The notes below the pieces were generated by a model. The model did no database searches, had not been told where the DNA came from, and worked only from the letters and a program-made list of their open reading frames with translations. This document shows, one piece after another, positions 26,171-34,745 of a stretch of DNA of 64,000 nt (its first letter is position 1; every line of letters begins with the position of its first letter). Source of the DNA: Schlegelella_A sp036272325 (GTDB lineage: Bacteria; Pseudomonadota; Gammaproteobacteria; Burkholderiales; Burkholderiaceae_C); the NCBI GenBank assembly GCA_036272325.1, contig DATAYY010000154.1, forward strand, positions 41,392-105,391. The letters are read 5' to 3'. A program made the translations under genes and the position numbers.

Positions 26171-27255
26171 CAGGCGGAGCAGAGCGTTACGCGAAGGTCG
26201 TCCGCCAGGACGTCCGCTCGATGCATGCCTACGCGATCCAGCCGAGCGAAGGGCTCGTCAAGCTCGACGCGATGGAGAACCCGTTTCGCCTTCCCGAGGC
26301 GCTGCAGGACGAGCTCGGGCGCCGACTCGGCAAGGTCGCGATCAACCGCTACCCGACGCGCTGTGTCGGCGACGTGATCGCCGCGCTGAGCCGCTACGTC
26401 GAGCTGCCGGCCGGCTGCAAGATCATGCTCGGCAACGGCTCCGACGAGCTGATCTCGCTCCTCGCGCTCGCCTGCGACACACCGGCTGCCAGGATCCTCG
26501 CCCCGGTTCCGGGATTCGTGATGTACGAGATGTCGGCGCGGCTGCAGGGGCTGAACTTCGTCGGCGTGCCGCTGACGCCGACGTTCGAGCTCGATCTCGA
26601 GGCGATGCTGGCCGCGATCGAGGCGCATCGGCCGGCGCTCACCTACCTCGCGTATCCGAACAATCCGACCGCCAACCTGTTCGACGAGCGTGCCGTCGAG
26701 CGCATCGTCGCCGCGGTCGGCGCCCAGGACGGGCTGGTCGTCTTCGACGAGGCCTATCAGCCGTTCTCGTCGCGATCGTGGCTGCCCAGGCTCGGCTCGG
26801 CACCGCACTTGCTCGTGCTGCGAACGCTCAGCAAGTTCGGCCTCGCCGGTGTCCGGCTCGGCTATCTCTCGGGGCCGGCGGCTTTGGTGGACGAGATCGA
26901 CAAGGTCCGCCCGCCCTACAACATCGGCGCCCTCAACGCCGAGGCGACGCTGTTCGCGCTCGAGAACGCCGACGAGTTCGCTCGCCAGGCGGCGCTGCTG
27001 CGAAGTGAGCGCGCCCGCCTGCAGCGCGAGCTCGCGGCGCTGCCTGGTGTGACGCCCTTTCCGAGCGAGGCGAACATGATCCTCGTTCGTGTTCCCGACG
27101 CCCGGGCCGTGTTCGCGGGGATGAAGGAGCGTGGCGTCCTGGTCAAGAACGTCGAAGCACTCCATCCGCTGCTTGCCGGATGCCTACGCCTGACGGTCGG
27201 CACGCCGGAGGAGAATGCCCGCATGATCCACGCCCTCGGCGCGAGCCTGCGATGA
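26167..27255 (+). CDS. hisC: histidinol-phosphate aminotransferase
   Basis: A PLP-dependent class II aminotransferase that makes histidinol phosphate from imidazole-acetol phosphate and glutamate. It has 362 residues. The substrate-side block KLDAMENPFRLPE, the cofactor block YPNNPTANLF, VVFDEAYQPF and the Schiff-base lysine in LRTLSKFGLAGVRLGY are all present. The GTG at 26167 overlaps the hisD stop, giving the right length; the frame remains open upstream only as a shadow of hisD. The hisB ATG overlaps its stop. Confidence 0.95.
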   Translation: MTGGAERYAKVVRQDVRSMHAYAIQPSEGLVKLDAMENPFRLPEALQDELGRRLGKVAINRYPTRCVGDVIAALSRYVELPAGCKIMLGNGSDELISLLALACDTPAARILAPVPGFVMYEMSARLQGLNFVGVPLTPTFELDLEAMLAAIEAHRPALTYLAYPNNPTANLFDERAVERIVAAVGAQDGLVVFDEAYQPFSSRSWLPRLGSAPHLLVLRTLSKFGLAGVRLGYLSGPAALVDEIDKVRPPYNIGALNAEATLFALENADEFARQAALLRSERARLQRELAALPGVTPFPSEANMILVRVPDARAVFAGMKERGVLVKNVEALHPLLAGCLRLTVGTPEENARMIHALGASLR

Positions 27256-27875
27256 CCAAGACCCCGGCAGCGACGCCGCCCATCGCCGCGCGCCGCGCAT
27301 CGATCCGACGCGACACCAAGGAAACGAAGATCGGCGTCAGCGTCGATCTCGACGGCACCGGCAGCGCGCGCATCTCGACCGGGATCGGCTTCTTCGACCA
27401 CATGCTCGATCAGATCGCTCGCCACGGCACGATCGACCTCGAGATCGACGCCAAGGGCGACCTCCACATCGACGGCCACCACACCGTGGAGGACGTCGGC
27501 ATCGCACTCGGCATGGCGGTCGGCGAAGCGGTCGGCGACAAGCGCGGCCTGACCCGCTTCGGCCACGCCTACGTCCCGCTCGACGAGGCGCTCTCGCGCG
27601 TCGTCATCGACTTCTCGGGCCGGCCAGGGCTGTTGATGCAGGTGCCGTTCAAGGCCGGCATGATCGGCGACTTCGACGCCCAGCTCGCGCACGAGTTCTT
27701 CCAGGGCTTCGCGAATCACGCGCTTGTCACGTTGCACATTGACAACCTGCGCGGCGAGAACGCGCACCATCAGTGCGAGACGGTGTTCAAGGCGTTCGCG
27801 CGCGCGCTCAGGATGGCAGTCGCGGTCGATCCACGGCTCGGCAACGTCGTGCCGTCGACGAAGGGCTCGCTCTAG
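27252..27875 (+). CDS. hisB: imidazoleglycerol-phosphate dehydratase
   Basis: A monofunctional 207-residue HisB that dehydrates imidazoleglycerol phosphate with bound Mn. The ligand histidines and acids are visible in FDHMLDQIARHG, DGHHTVEDVGIALG and the second half, AHEFFQGFANHALVTLHI followed by ENAHHQCETVFKAFARALR. There is no histidinol-phosphatase domain, so that step needs another enzyme. The ATG overlaps the hisC stop (ATGA). Confidence 0.96.
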   Translation: MTKTPAATPPIAARRASIRRDTKETKIGVSVDLDGTGSARISTGIGFFDHMLDQIARHGTIDLEIDAKGDLHIDGHHTVEDVGIALGMAVGEAVGDKRGLTRFGHAYVPLDEALSRVVIDFSGRPGLLMQVPFKAGMIGDFDAQLAHEFFQGFANHALVTLHIDNLRGENAHHQCETVFKAFARALRMAVAVDPRLGNVVPSTKGSL

Positions 27876-27897
27876 GGCCGGATCGCGCCGTGTTGTC

Positions 27898-28575
27898 ATG
27901 AGCCAACGCACTGTCGCCGTCGTCGACTACGGCATGGGCAACCTGCGCTCCGTGGCGCAGGCGGTGGCGCATGCGGCACGGGAGACTTCGAGTGCAGGCG
28001 ACGCGATCGCGGTCGTCGTCACGTCGGATCCAGCCGCGGTCGTCGCCGCCGAGCGCGTCGTCCTGCCGGGCCAGGGTGCGATGCCCGATTGCATGCACGA
28101 GCTGCGCGAGTCGGGCCTCGAAGCCGCGGTCCGCGAAGCGGCGGCGACGAAGCCGCTGCTCGGCGTCTGCATCGGCATGCAGATGCTGCTCGACCGCAGC
28201 GAGGAGGGCGCGGCCGGGGCCGGCACGCCGGGGCTCGGCCTGATCGCGGGCGAGGTCGTCCGCTTCCGGCTCGAGGGGCGGCTGCAGGAAGACGGCAGCC
28301 GCTACAAGGTGCCGCAGATGGGCTGGAACGAGGTCCATCAGGCCCGCCGGCACGCGCTCTGGAACGGCATCCCGGATGGTGCGTACTTCTATTTCGTGCA
28401 CAGCTACTGCGCGCAGCCGGCGGACCGGCGCCACAGCGCCGGCGAGACAGACTACGGCGGTCGCTTTACCTCGGCGCTGGCGCGCGATAATATTTTCGCG
28501 ACCCAGTTCCATCCCGAAAAGAGCGCCGCTCACGGTCTCGCGCTGTACCGCAATTTCCTCCACTGGAACCCCTGA
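27898..28575 (+). CDS. hisH: imidazole glycerol phosphate synthase, glutaminase subunit
   Basis: A class I glutamine amidotransferase that releases ammonia for HisF. It has 225 residues. The nucleophile cysteine lies in LLGVCIGMQMLLDRSEEG (about residue 90), and the His-Glu of the triad are in ATQFHPEKS near the C-terminus. The oxyanion-strand block LPGQGAMPDCM is typical. It begins 22 bp after hisB and is followed by hisA after 76 bp. Confidence 0.95.
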   Translation: MSQRTVAVVDYGMGNLRSVAQAVAHAARETSSAGDAIAVVVTSDPAAVVAAERVVLPGQGAMPDCMHELRESGLEAAVREAAATKPLLGVCIGMQMLLDRSEEGAAGAGTPGLGLIAGEVVRFRLEGRLQEDGSRYKVPQMGWNEVHQARRHALWNGIPDGAYFYFVHSYCAQPADRRHSAGETDYGGRFTSALARDNIFATQFHPEKSAAHGLALYRNFLHWNP

Positions 28576-28651
28576 CAAACCTCTCGGGCGCCGCGCATCG
28601 CGGGCCCGCTCGTCCCTCGGCCCGTCCACCCCGTTCGCTCCTGCTTCGGCC

Positions 28652-29392
28652 ATGTTGCTGATCCCCGCGATCGATCTCAAGGATGGCCACTGCGTTCGCC
28701 TGCGCCAGGGCGACATGAAGGACTCGACGATCTTCAGCGACAACCCGGCAGCGATGGCGCGGCGCTGGGTAGACGCCGGCGCGCGGCGGCTGCATCTGGT
28801 CGACCTCAACGGCGCGCTCGCCGGCAAGCCGGTCAACGAAAGCGCGGTGAAGGCGATCCTCGCCGCGGTCGGCGACGAGATCCCGGTTCAGCTCGGCGGA
28901 GGCATCCGCGATCTCGACACGATCGAGCGCTACCTCGACGACGGCCTCAGCTACATCATCATCGGCACCGCGGCGGTCAAGAACCCGGGCTTCATGCGCG
29001 ATGCGTGCAGCGCGTTCGGCGGCCACATCATCGTCGGCCTCGACGCCAAGGACGGCAAGGTCGCGACCGACGGCTGGAGCAAGCTCACCGGGCATGAGGT
29101 CGCCGATCTCGCCAAGAAATTCGAGGACTACGGCGTCGAGGGAATCATCTACACCGACATCGGTCGCGACGGCATGCTCACCGGCGTCAACGTCGAGGCG
29201 ACGGTGAAGCTGGCCCAGGCGCTGACGATCCCGGTATTCGCCTCCGGCGGCCTGGCGACCTTGGCCGACATCGAGAAGCTCTGCGCGGTCGAGGAGGTCG
29301 GCATCGAGGGCGTCATCTGCGGCCGGGCGATCTACAGCGGCGAGCTCGATTTTGCAGTCGCGCAGGCCCGCGCCGACGAGCTCGCGGTATGA
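28652..29392 (+). CDS. hisA: phosphoribosylformimino-5-aminoimidazole carboxamide ribotide isomerase
   Basis: A 246-residue TIM barrel that isomerises ProFAR to PRFAR. It has the N-terminal LLIPAIDLKDGHCVRLRQGD with the catalytic aspartate and the phosphate-binding blocks QLGGGIRDLDTI and VFASGGLATLADI. The conserved TDIGRDGMLTGVN holds the second catalytic aspartate. It lies between hisH and hisF, its product being the HisF substrate. Confidence 0.96.
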   Translation: MLLIPAIDLKDGHCVRLRQGDMKDSTIFSDNPAAMARRWVDAGARRLHLVDLNGALAGKPVNESAVKAILAAVGDEIPVQLGGGIRDLDTIERYLDDGLSYIIIGTAAVKNPGFMRDACSAFGGHIIVGLDAKDGKVATDGWSKLTGHEVADLAKKFEDYGVEGIIYTDIGRDGMLTGVNVEATVKLAQALTIPVFASGGLATLADIEKLCAVEEVGIEGVICGRAIYSGELDFAVAQARADELAV

Positions 29393-29460
29393 ATCCCCCC
29401 ACGCTCCCTTCGGTCGCTGCCCCCGAGGACGCGCGGCCGAGGCTGGGAGCGGCCCGGCGC
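29393..29460. repeat. GC-rich intergenic element between hisA and hisF, Burkholderiales repeat-like
   Basis: The segment starts with a C-run, then CACGCTCCC, TTCGGTCGCTGCCCCCGAGG and further GC-rich sequence. It resembles the CCCCC-ACGCTC-GCTGCCCCC type of short intergenic repeat I know from Comamonadaceae and relatives. No second copy was found by eye in this window, so the repeat status is unproven. Confidence 0.3.
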
Positions 29461-29485
29461 CCGGCCGGCCTGAGCCTGCTCTGAC

Positions 29486-30246
<761 letters not shown>

Positions 30247-30250
<4 letters not shown>

Positions 30251-30864
30251 AGTCGCGCGCCGCGGCGACGCCGCACGGCGCGAGGGCGCGAAAGGCGTCG
30301 GAGTTCCCGCGCGAGGTCCGCGTCATCGGCGGCACTTGGAAGCGCAGCAGGCTGCCGGTTGCCGACCGGCCGGGCCTTCGGCCGACGCCTGACCGCGTCC
30401 GCGAGACGCTCTTCAACTGGCTCGGTCAGTCGCTCGACGGCTGGCGCTGCGTCGATGCGTTCGCCGGTTCAGGGGCGCTCGGCTTCGAAGCGGCGTCGCG
30501 CGGTGCTGCGGACGTCGTGCTGCTCGATCGCGACCCGGCGATCGTCGCCAGCCTCGAGGTCGTTCGCGAGCGACTGCACGCCGATGCCGTCCGCGTCGAG
30601 CGCGCCGACGCCCTGCAGTGGCTGGCGCGGGCGGCGGCGGCAAGCGTCGATCTCGTCTTCCTCGACCCGCCGTTCGACGCCGCGCTGCTCGCGCCGGCGC
30701 TCGCCGCAGCGGCGCGGGTCGTTCGCGACGGCGGCTTCGTCTATGCCGAGGGCGCGGCTTCGATCGACGCCGATACCGGTGCCGCGCTCGGCCTTGAACA
30801 ACATCGTGCCGGTCGCGCCGGCGCGGTGCATTTCCAGCTTCTCCGCAAGGCGCCGTCGGCCTGA
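30247..30864 (+). CDS. rsmD: 16S rRNA (guanine(966)-N2)-methyltransferase
   Basis: Methylates G966 of 16S rRNA during 30S assembly. It has 205 residues from the GTG that overlaps hisF. The conserved N-terminal VRVIGGTWKRSRLPV begins only at about residue 24, so the first residues are an extension and a later start is possible. LRPTPDRVRETLFNWL, the SAM motif DAFAGSGALGFEA and the catalytic DPPF motif are all present. coaD and a ferredoxin gene follow, the usual order in this group. Confidence 0.93.
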
Positions 30865-30937
30865 GGCCGCGGCTACACTGCGCCGCATCGAGGCCGAGCC
30901 GAGGGCCGGCAGTGGCCTTGTCCGCGTGGAGATCGCC

Positions 30938-31441
30938 GTGACGTCCGCGACCCGACTGACAGCCGTATACCCGGGCACCTTCGATCCGATGACCCTCGGT
31001 CACGAGGATCTGATGGGCCGCGCCAGCCGGCTGTTCGAGCGGCTGATCGTCGCCGTCGCCGCGGGCCACCACAAGCGGACGATGTTCACGATCGCCGAGC
31101 GGCTCGACATCGCCACCGAGCTCGCCGCCAAGTACGACAACGTCGAGGTGATGGCGTTTCGCGGCCTGCTGCGCGATTTCGTCGTCGCCCAGAGCGGCAA
31201 GGTCGTGGTGCGCGGCTTGCGCGCGGTGAGTGACTTTGAATACGAATTCCAGATGGCCGGCATGAACCGGCAGCTGATGCCCGACGTGGAGACAGTGTTC
31301 CTGACGCCGAGCGACCAGTACCAGTTCGTTTCCGGCACGTTCGTTCGCGAGATCGCCAACCTTGGGGGCGATGTCTCGAAGTTCGTCTCGCCGCTGGTGC
31401 TCGACCGCCTGCAGCAGCGCGTCAAGCGCGTCGAGGCTTGA
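30938..31441 (+). CDS. coaD: phosphopantetheine adenylyltransferase
   Basis: Penultimate step of coenzyme A synthesis. It has 167 residues, the usual size. The nucleotidyltransferase TxGH motif occurs in YPGTFDPMTLGHEDL. RTMFTIAERLDI, VVRGLRAVSDFEYEFQMAGMNR and FVSGTFVREIANLGGDVSKFV are the standard family blocks. The GTG at 30938 lies seven bases after a GGAG; a GTG at 30926 would add four residues. Confidence 0.95.
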   Translation: MTSATRLTAVYPGTFDPMTLGHEDLMGRASRLFERLIVAVAAGHHKRTMFTIAERLDIATELAAKYDNVEVMAFRGLLRDFVVAQSGKVVVRGLRAVSDFEYEFQMAGMNRQLMPDVETVFLTPSDQYQFVSGTFVREIANLGGDVSKFVSPLVLDRLQQRVKRVEA

Positions 31442-31469
31442 CGGCACGGCGCAGGGAAGGGCGATTGGC

Positions 31470-31736
31470 GTGGCGCTGATCATCACCGACGAGTGCATCA
31501 ACTGCGACGTCTGCGAGCCCGAGTGCCCGAACGCGGCAATCTCGCTCGGCGAGCGCATCTACGTCATCGATCCGCGCCGCTGCACCGAGTGCGTCGGCCA
31601 CTTCGACGAGCCGCAGTGCGTGCAGGTGTGCCCGGTCGCGTGCATCCCGCTCGACCCGGCGCACGTCGAGTCAAAGGAGACGCTCTGGGAAAAGTACCGG
31701 CGACTGCAGGAGGAGGCCTCCGCGGTCCGCTCCTGA
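31470..31736 (+). CDS. YfhL-type 4Fe-4S dicluster ferredoxin
   Basis: An 88-residue ferredoxin. One cluster set is CINCDVCEPECPN (CxxCxxCxxxCP). The second is CTECVGHFDEPQCVQVCP, with the longer spacing typical of the YfhL/Allochromatium group. It starts with GTG behind a GGGAAGGG stretch. Immediate linkage to rsmD and coaD is conserved in betaproteobacteria. The specific electron partner is unknown. Confidence 0.92.
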   Translation: MALIITDECINCDVCEPECPNAAISLGERIYVIDPRRCTECVGHFDEPQCVQVCPVACIPLDPAHVESKETLWEKYRRLQEEASAVRS

Positions 31737-31767
31737 TCACCCGCTTGGGCGTCGGCGCCGGCGGACG

Positions 31768-32169
31768 CTAGCTCTTCGTCCTCGGCGCTACGGCGATGAG
31801 ATCAGCGCCCGCATTGGCGGTGCTGCCGTGCTTCTTTGCGCGGGCGTGCTTCTTCGCCGGTGCCGATGCCGCAAGGGCCGGCGGCGGCCCGCTGAGCGAG
31901 CCCGCGCTCGCAGGATGGAGCGCGCTCTCGCGCTCGCCCCGATCGCGCACCATCTCGAGCGCGCGTTGCTTCTAGCACGCGGCGACCGCACGCGCCTCCG
32001 CGCGCTGGGCGGCGCTGATGGGGGCGTCGACCTCGATCGCCTTGGCGTTCGCGCACGACGCCTGCGGGTAGCTGTCGCCGCAGCGGAAGACCGTCGCCGC
32101 ATGCGCCCCGATGCCGGCGAGCGCGAACAAGCAACCCATGGCGGCGGATCGCCGCGCTGCCGCATTCAT
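31768..32169 (-). pseudogene. small secreted DUF4124-like protein gene interrupted by an in-frame amber codon
   Basis: The first part (32169 to 31975) encodes 65 residues with a signal peptide (MGCLFALAGIGAHA) and the block VFRCGDSYPQASCANAKAIEV, which resembles small periplasmic DUF4124-like proteins. A TAG at 31974-31972 then stops translation. The same frame continues without further stops through KQRALEMVRDRGERESA and a lysine-rich AKKHARAKKHG tail to 31768. The two halves read as one helical protein (RAEARAVAAC-stop-KQRALEMV), so a single CAG-to-TAG change is the simplest explanation. Its ATG overlaps the pth stop (ATGA). A short functional product cannot be excluded. Confidence 0.55.
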
Positions 32170-32846
32170 TCGTCCTCCTCATCGGCAGTTTGCGGGCCCG
32201 CCTCGACCGACGCCGGCGGGGTCTGGGGACCGGGTTCGGCATCGGCCTTCGGCAGCTTCGGGGGCTTCGGCCGCGGCGGCCGTGCGTTGATCTTCATCGC
32301 TGCGCGCTCCATGTCGCCGTCGAGCAGAAGGTCGAGCCCGGTCAGCGCCTGCTCGATTGCTTTCTGCATCTCAGCGCGGTGCTCGGGCGATGGCCTTTTC
32401 AACACGTAGTCGATGACCTCGGCCTTGACGCCGGGATGGCCGATGCCCACCCGCAGCCGCCAGTAGTCGGCGCTGCCGAGCTGGGCGTGGATGTCCTTGA
32501 GGCCGTTGTGTCCGGCGTGCGAGCCGCCGAGCTTGAGCCTGACCTGGCCAGGCTGCAGATCGAGCTCATCGTGGGCGACGACGATCTCCTCGGGTGCGAT
32601 CTTGAAGAAGCGCGCGAGGGCGGCGACCGACTTCCCTGAGAGGTTCATGTAGGTGCTCGGCTCGAGCAGCCAGAGCTGGCGACCGCCCACGCTCGCGCGC
32701 GCGGCGAGGCCGAAGTAGCCGCGCTCGGGAACGAGCGCGACCTTCAGTCGCTCGGCGACTTCGTCGATGAACCAGAAGCCGGCGTTGTGACGCGTCGCCT
32801 CGTATTGCGCGCCAGGGTTGCCGAGGCCGACCATCAATCGAATCAT
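32166..32846 (-). CDS. pth: peptidyl-tRNA hydrolase
   Basis: Frees tRNA from dropped-off peptidyl-tRNA. The core of about 190 residues has MIRLMVGLGNPGAQYEATRHNAGFWFID with the catalytic Asn and His, STYMNLSGKSV, VVAHDELDLQPGQVRLKLGGSHAGHNGLKDI and WRLRVGIGHPG. A Pro/Glu-rich C-terminal tail of about 35 residues (PPRPKPPKLPK...EEDE) is longer than in E. coli Pth. The ATG at 32846 is chosen because the upstream frame runs through the terminator hairpin. It follows rplY, as in most proteobacteria. Confidence 0.95.
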   Translation of the reverse strand: MIRLMVGLGNPGAQYEATRHNAGFWFIDEVAERLKVALVPERGYFGLAARASVGGRQLWLLEPSTYMNLSGKSVAALARFFKIAPEEIVVAHDELDLQPGQVRLKLGGSHAGHNGLKDIHAQLGSADYWRLRVGIGHPGVKAEVIDYVLKRPSPEHRAEMQKAIEQALTGLDLLLDGDMERAAMKINARPPRPKPPKLPKADAEPGPQTPPASVEAGPQTADEEDE

Positions 32847-32875
32847 GGTGCGGTCATTATCGAGCGCGGTGCCAA

Positions 32876-32901
32876 GAAAAAAGCCCCGCCTCGGCGGGGC
32901 T
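32876..32901 (-). terminator. rho-independent terminator of rplY
   Basis: On the minus strand a perfect stem GCCCCGCC/GGCGGGGC with a three-base loop is followed by a run of T (seen as AAGAAAAAA on the plus strand). It lies about 22 bp past the rplY stop and before the pth start, so it should end or attenuate the prs-rplY transcript. Confidence 0.85.
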
Positions 32902-32923
32902 TCGCACACCCTCGTGGAGGGCC

Positions 32924-33580
32924 CTACTTCTTGTTCTGCTTCTCGCTCTTCTTCGCCTTGGTCGGAGCCGGTGCCGGTGCCGCGACGACCGGAGCGGCCA
33001 CGGCAGCAGTCTCTTCTTCCTCAGCGGCCTGGACGTTTGCCGAGACGATCACCGGGTTGGGCTTGCCGTGGGTCACGACCTTCGTTCCGGCCGGCAGCTT
33101 GATATCGCTCACGTGCAGCGACTGGCCCTTGGCCAGCTCGCCGAGATCGACGCTGATGAACTCCGGCAGCTGCGACGCGAGGCACTGGATGTTCAGCTCG
33201 TTGACGATGTGGTTGACGACGCAGCCGTCGGTCTTCACGGCAGGCGAGTTCTCCTCGTTCACGTAGTGCAGTGGCACCTTCTTCGAGATCTTGGTCGTGC
33301 CGTCGACGCGCTGGAAGTCGATGTGCATCACGATCGGCCTGAACGGATGCATCTGGTAGTCGCGCAACAGGACCTGCTCGGTCTTGCCGGCGAGATCCAT
33401 CTCGAGCAGCGACGAGTGGAACGCCTCCTTCTTGAGAGCGAAGAAGAGCGCGTTGTGATCGAGCTCGATCATGGCGGGGGCGCCGGCGCCGTAGACGATG
33501 CCGGGAACCTTGTGCGCGTTGCGCAGGCGGCGGCTCGCTCCGGTCCCCTGCTGCGTGCGCTCGTAAGCGGTGAATTTCAT
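32924..33580 (-). CDS. rplY: 50S ribosomal protein L25, long (Ctc/TL5) form
   Basis: A 218-residue protein that binds 5S rRNA. It has the N-terminal MKFTAYERTQQGTGASRRLRNAHKVPGIVYG and the C-terminal TL5 domain (VPLHYVNEENSPAVKTDGCVVNHIVNEL), then an acidic and Ala/Pro/Lys-rich tail. The ATG at 33580 follows GGAG. The long open frame upstream of it has no support. It lies 105 bp after prs, the classic prs-rplY-pth order, and a strong terminator follows it. Confidence 0.95.
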   Translation of the reverse strand: MKFTAYERTQQGTGASRRLRNAHKVPGIVYGAGAPAMIELDHNALFFALKKEAFHSSLLEMDLAGKTEQVLLRDYQMHPFRPIVMHIDFQRVDGTTKISKKVPLHYVNEENSPAVKTDGCVVNHIVNELNIQCLASQLPEFISVDLGELAKGQSLHVSDIKLPAGTKVVTHGKPNPVIVSANVQAAEEEETAAVAAPVVAAPAPAPTKAKKSEKQNKK

Positions 33581-33685
33581 TTCGACTCCAAGTGATGAGC
33601 GCCCGCGACCAGGCACTCGTTGCACGGGCACAGCCCGAAAAAATCTGAGAGAAGGGGTTCGCGCAGGCGAAGCCCGCTTCTCCAT

Positions 33686-34648
33686 CTAAAAATTATTGTT
33701 CTGTTCGGCGAAGAGCGACGTTACCGACTCGCCGTCGGAAATGCGCCGGATCGTCTCGGCGAACAGGAACGCGACCGACAGCTGGCGCACCTTCCTGCAC
33801 TTGCTGCCGTCCTCGGCGAGCGGGATCGTGTCGGTGACGACGACCTCGTCGAGCTTCGAGCTCTCGATGCGCTCGATCGCCGGCCCCGAGAAGACGGCGT
33901 GGGTGCAGTAGGCGAACACCTTCTTCGCGCCGCGCTCCTTCAGCACATCGGCAGCCTTCACGAGCGTTCCGGCGGTGTCGATCATGTCGTCCATGATCAC
34001 GCAGTTGCGGCCTTCGATCTCGCCGATGACGTGCATCACCTCGGAGACGTTGGCCTTCGGCCGCCGCTTGTCGATGATCGCCAGGTCGCAGCCCGCCTGC
34101 TTGGCGAGGGCGCGAGCGCGGACGACGCCGCCGACGTCGGGCGAGACGACGACGAGGTCGTCGTAGCGCTTGCTCTGCAGGTCCGAGAGGAGCACCGGCG
34201 ACGCGTAGATGTTGTCGACCGGGATGTTGAAGAAGCCCTGGATCTGGTCGGCATGCAGGTCCATCGTCAGCAGCCGTTCGACGCCGACCGCCTCGAGCAG
34301 GTTGGCGACGACCTTGGCCGAGATCGGCACCCGCGTCGAGCGTGGCCGGCGATCCTGGCGCGCATAGCCGAAGTACGGGATCACCGCGGTCACCCTGCGC
34401 GCCGACGCGCGCTTCAGCGCGTCAACCATGATGCAGAGCTCCATCAGGTTCTCGTTGGTCGGCCTGCAGGTCGGCTGGACGACGAAGATGTCGCGGGCGC
34501 GCACGTTCTGCTCGATCTCGACGTCGACCTCGCCGTCGGAGAAGCGCGCGACCTTGGCCTTGCCGAGATTGATCGACAGGTGGGTCGCGATGTCCTGGGC
34601 GAGCTGGCGGTTCGCGTTGCCGGTGAAGAGGACGGTGTTGAAGAGCAT
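33686..34648 (-). CDS. prs: ribose-phosphate pyrophosphokinase
   Basis: Makes PRPP from ribose 5-phosphate and ATP, feeding nucleotide synthesis and HisG. It has 320 residues. ARFSDGEVDVEIEQNVRARDIFVVQPT, YFGYARQDRRPRSTRVPISAKVVANLL, the PRPP-loop region CVIMDDMIDTAGTLVKAA and VVSPDVGGVVRARALAK are conserved class I blocks. It lies 20 bp after the 3' end of tRNA-Gln and upstream of rplY. Confidence 0.96.
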   Translation of the reverse strand: MLFNTVLFTGNANRQLAQDIATHLSINLGKAKVARFSDGEVDVEIEQNVRARDIFVVQPTCRPTNENLMELCIMVDALKRASARRVTAVIPYFGYARQDRRPRSTRVPISAKVVANLLEAVGVERLLTMDLHADQIQGFFNIPVDNIYASPVLLSDLQSKRYDDLVVVSPDVGGVVRARALAKQAGCDLAIIDKRRPKANVSEVMHVIGEIEGRNCVIMDDMIDTAGTLVKAADVLKERGAKKVFAYCTHAVFSGPAIERIESSKLDEVVVTDTIPLAEDGSKCRKVRQLSVAFLFAETIRRISDGESVTSLFAEQNNNF

Positions 34649-34668
34649 GGCGTTCGCTTCAGCGAATT

Positions 34669-34745
34669 TGGCAGGGGAGGAAGGACTCGAACCCTCGCAT
34701 GTCGGAATCAAAATCCGATGCCTTAACCAACTTGGCGACTCCCCT
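34669..34745 (-). tRNA. tRNA-Gln (anticodon TTG)
   Basis: The cloverleaf on the minus strand has acceptor AGGGGAG/CTCCCCT, D arm GCCAAGTTGGTTAAGGC, anticodon stem TCGGA/TCCGA around loop TTTTGAT (anticodon TTG), and T arm GAGGG-TTCGAAT-CCTTC, followed by discriminator G and an encoded CCA. Its 5' end overlaps the last two bases of the ispE stop codon, so it is processed from the ispE-prs transcript. ispE-tRNA-Gln-prs is a conserved betaproteobacterial order. Confidence 0.95.

Noticed and set aside
29393..29485. a transcription terminator between hisA and hisF
   Set aside because: It is GC-rich and able to fold, but has no T-run, and the next gene belongs to the same pathway and strand.
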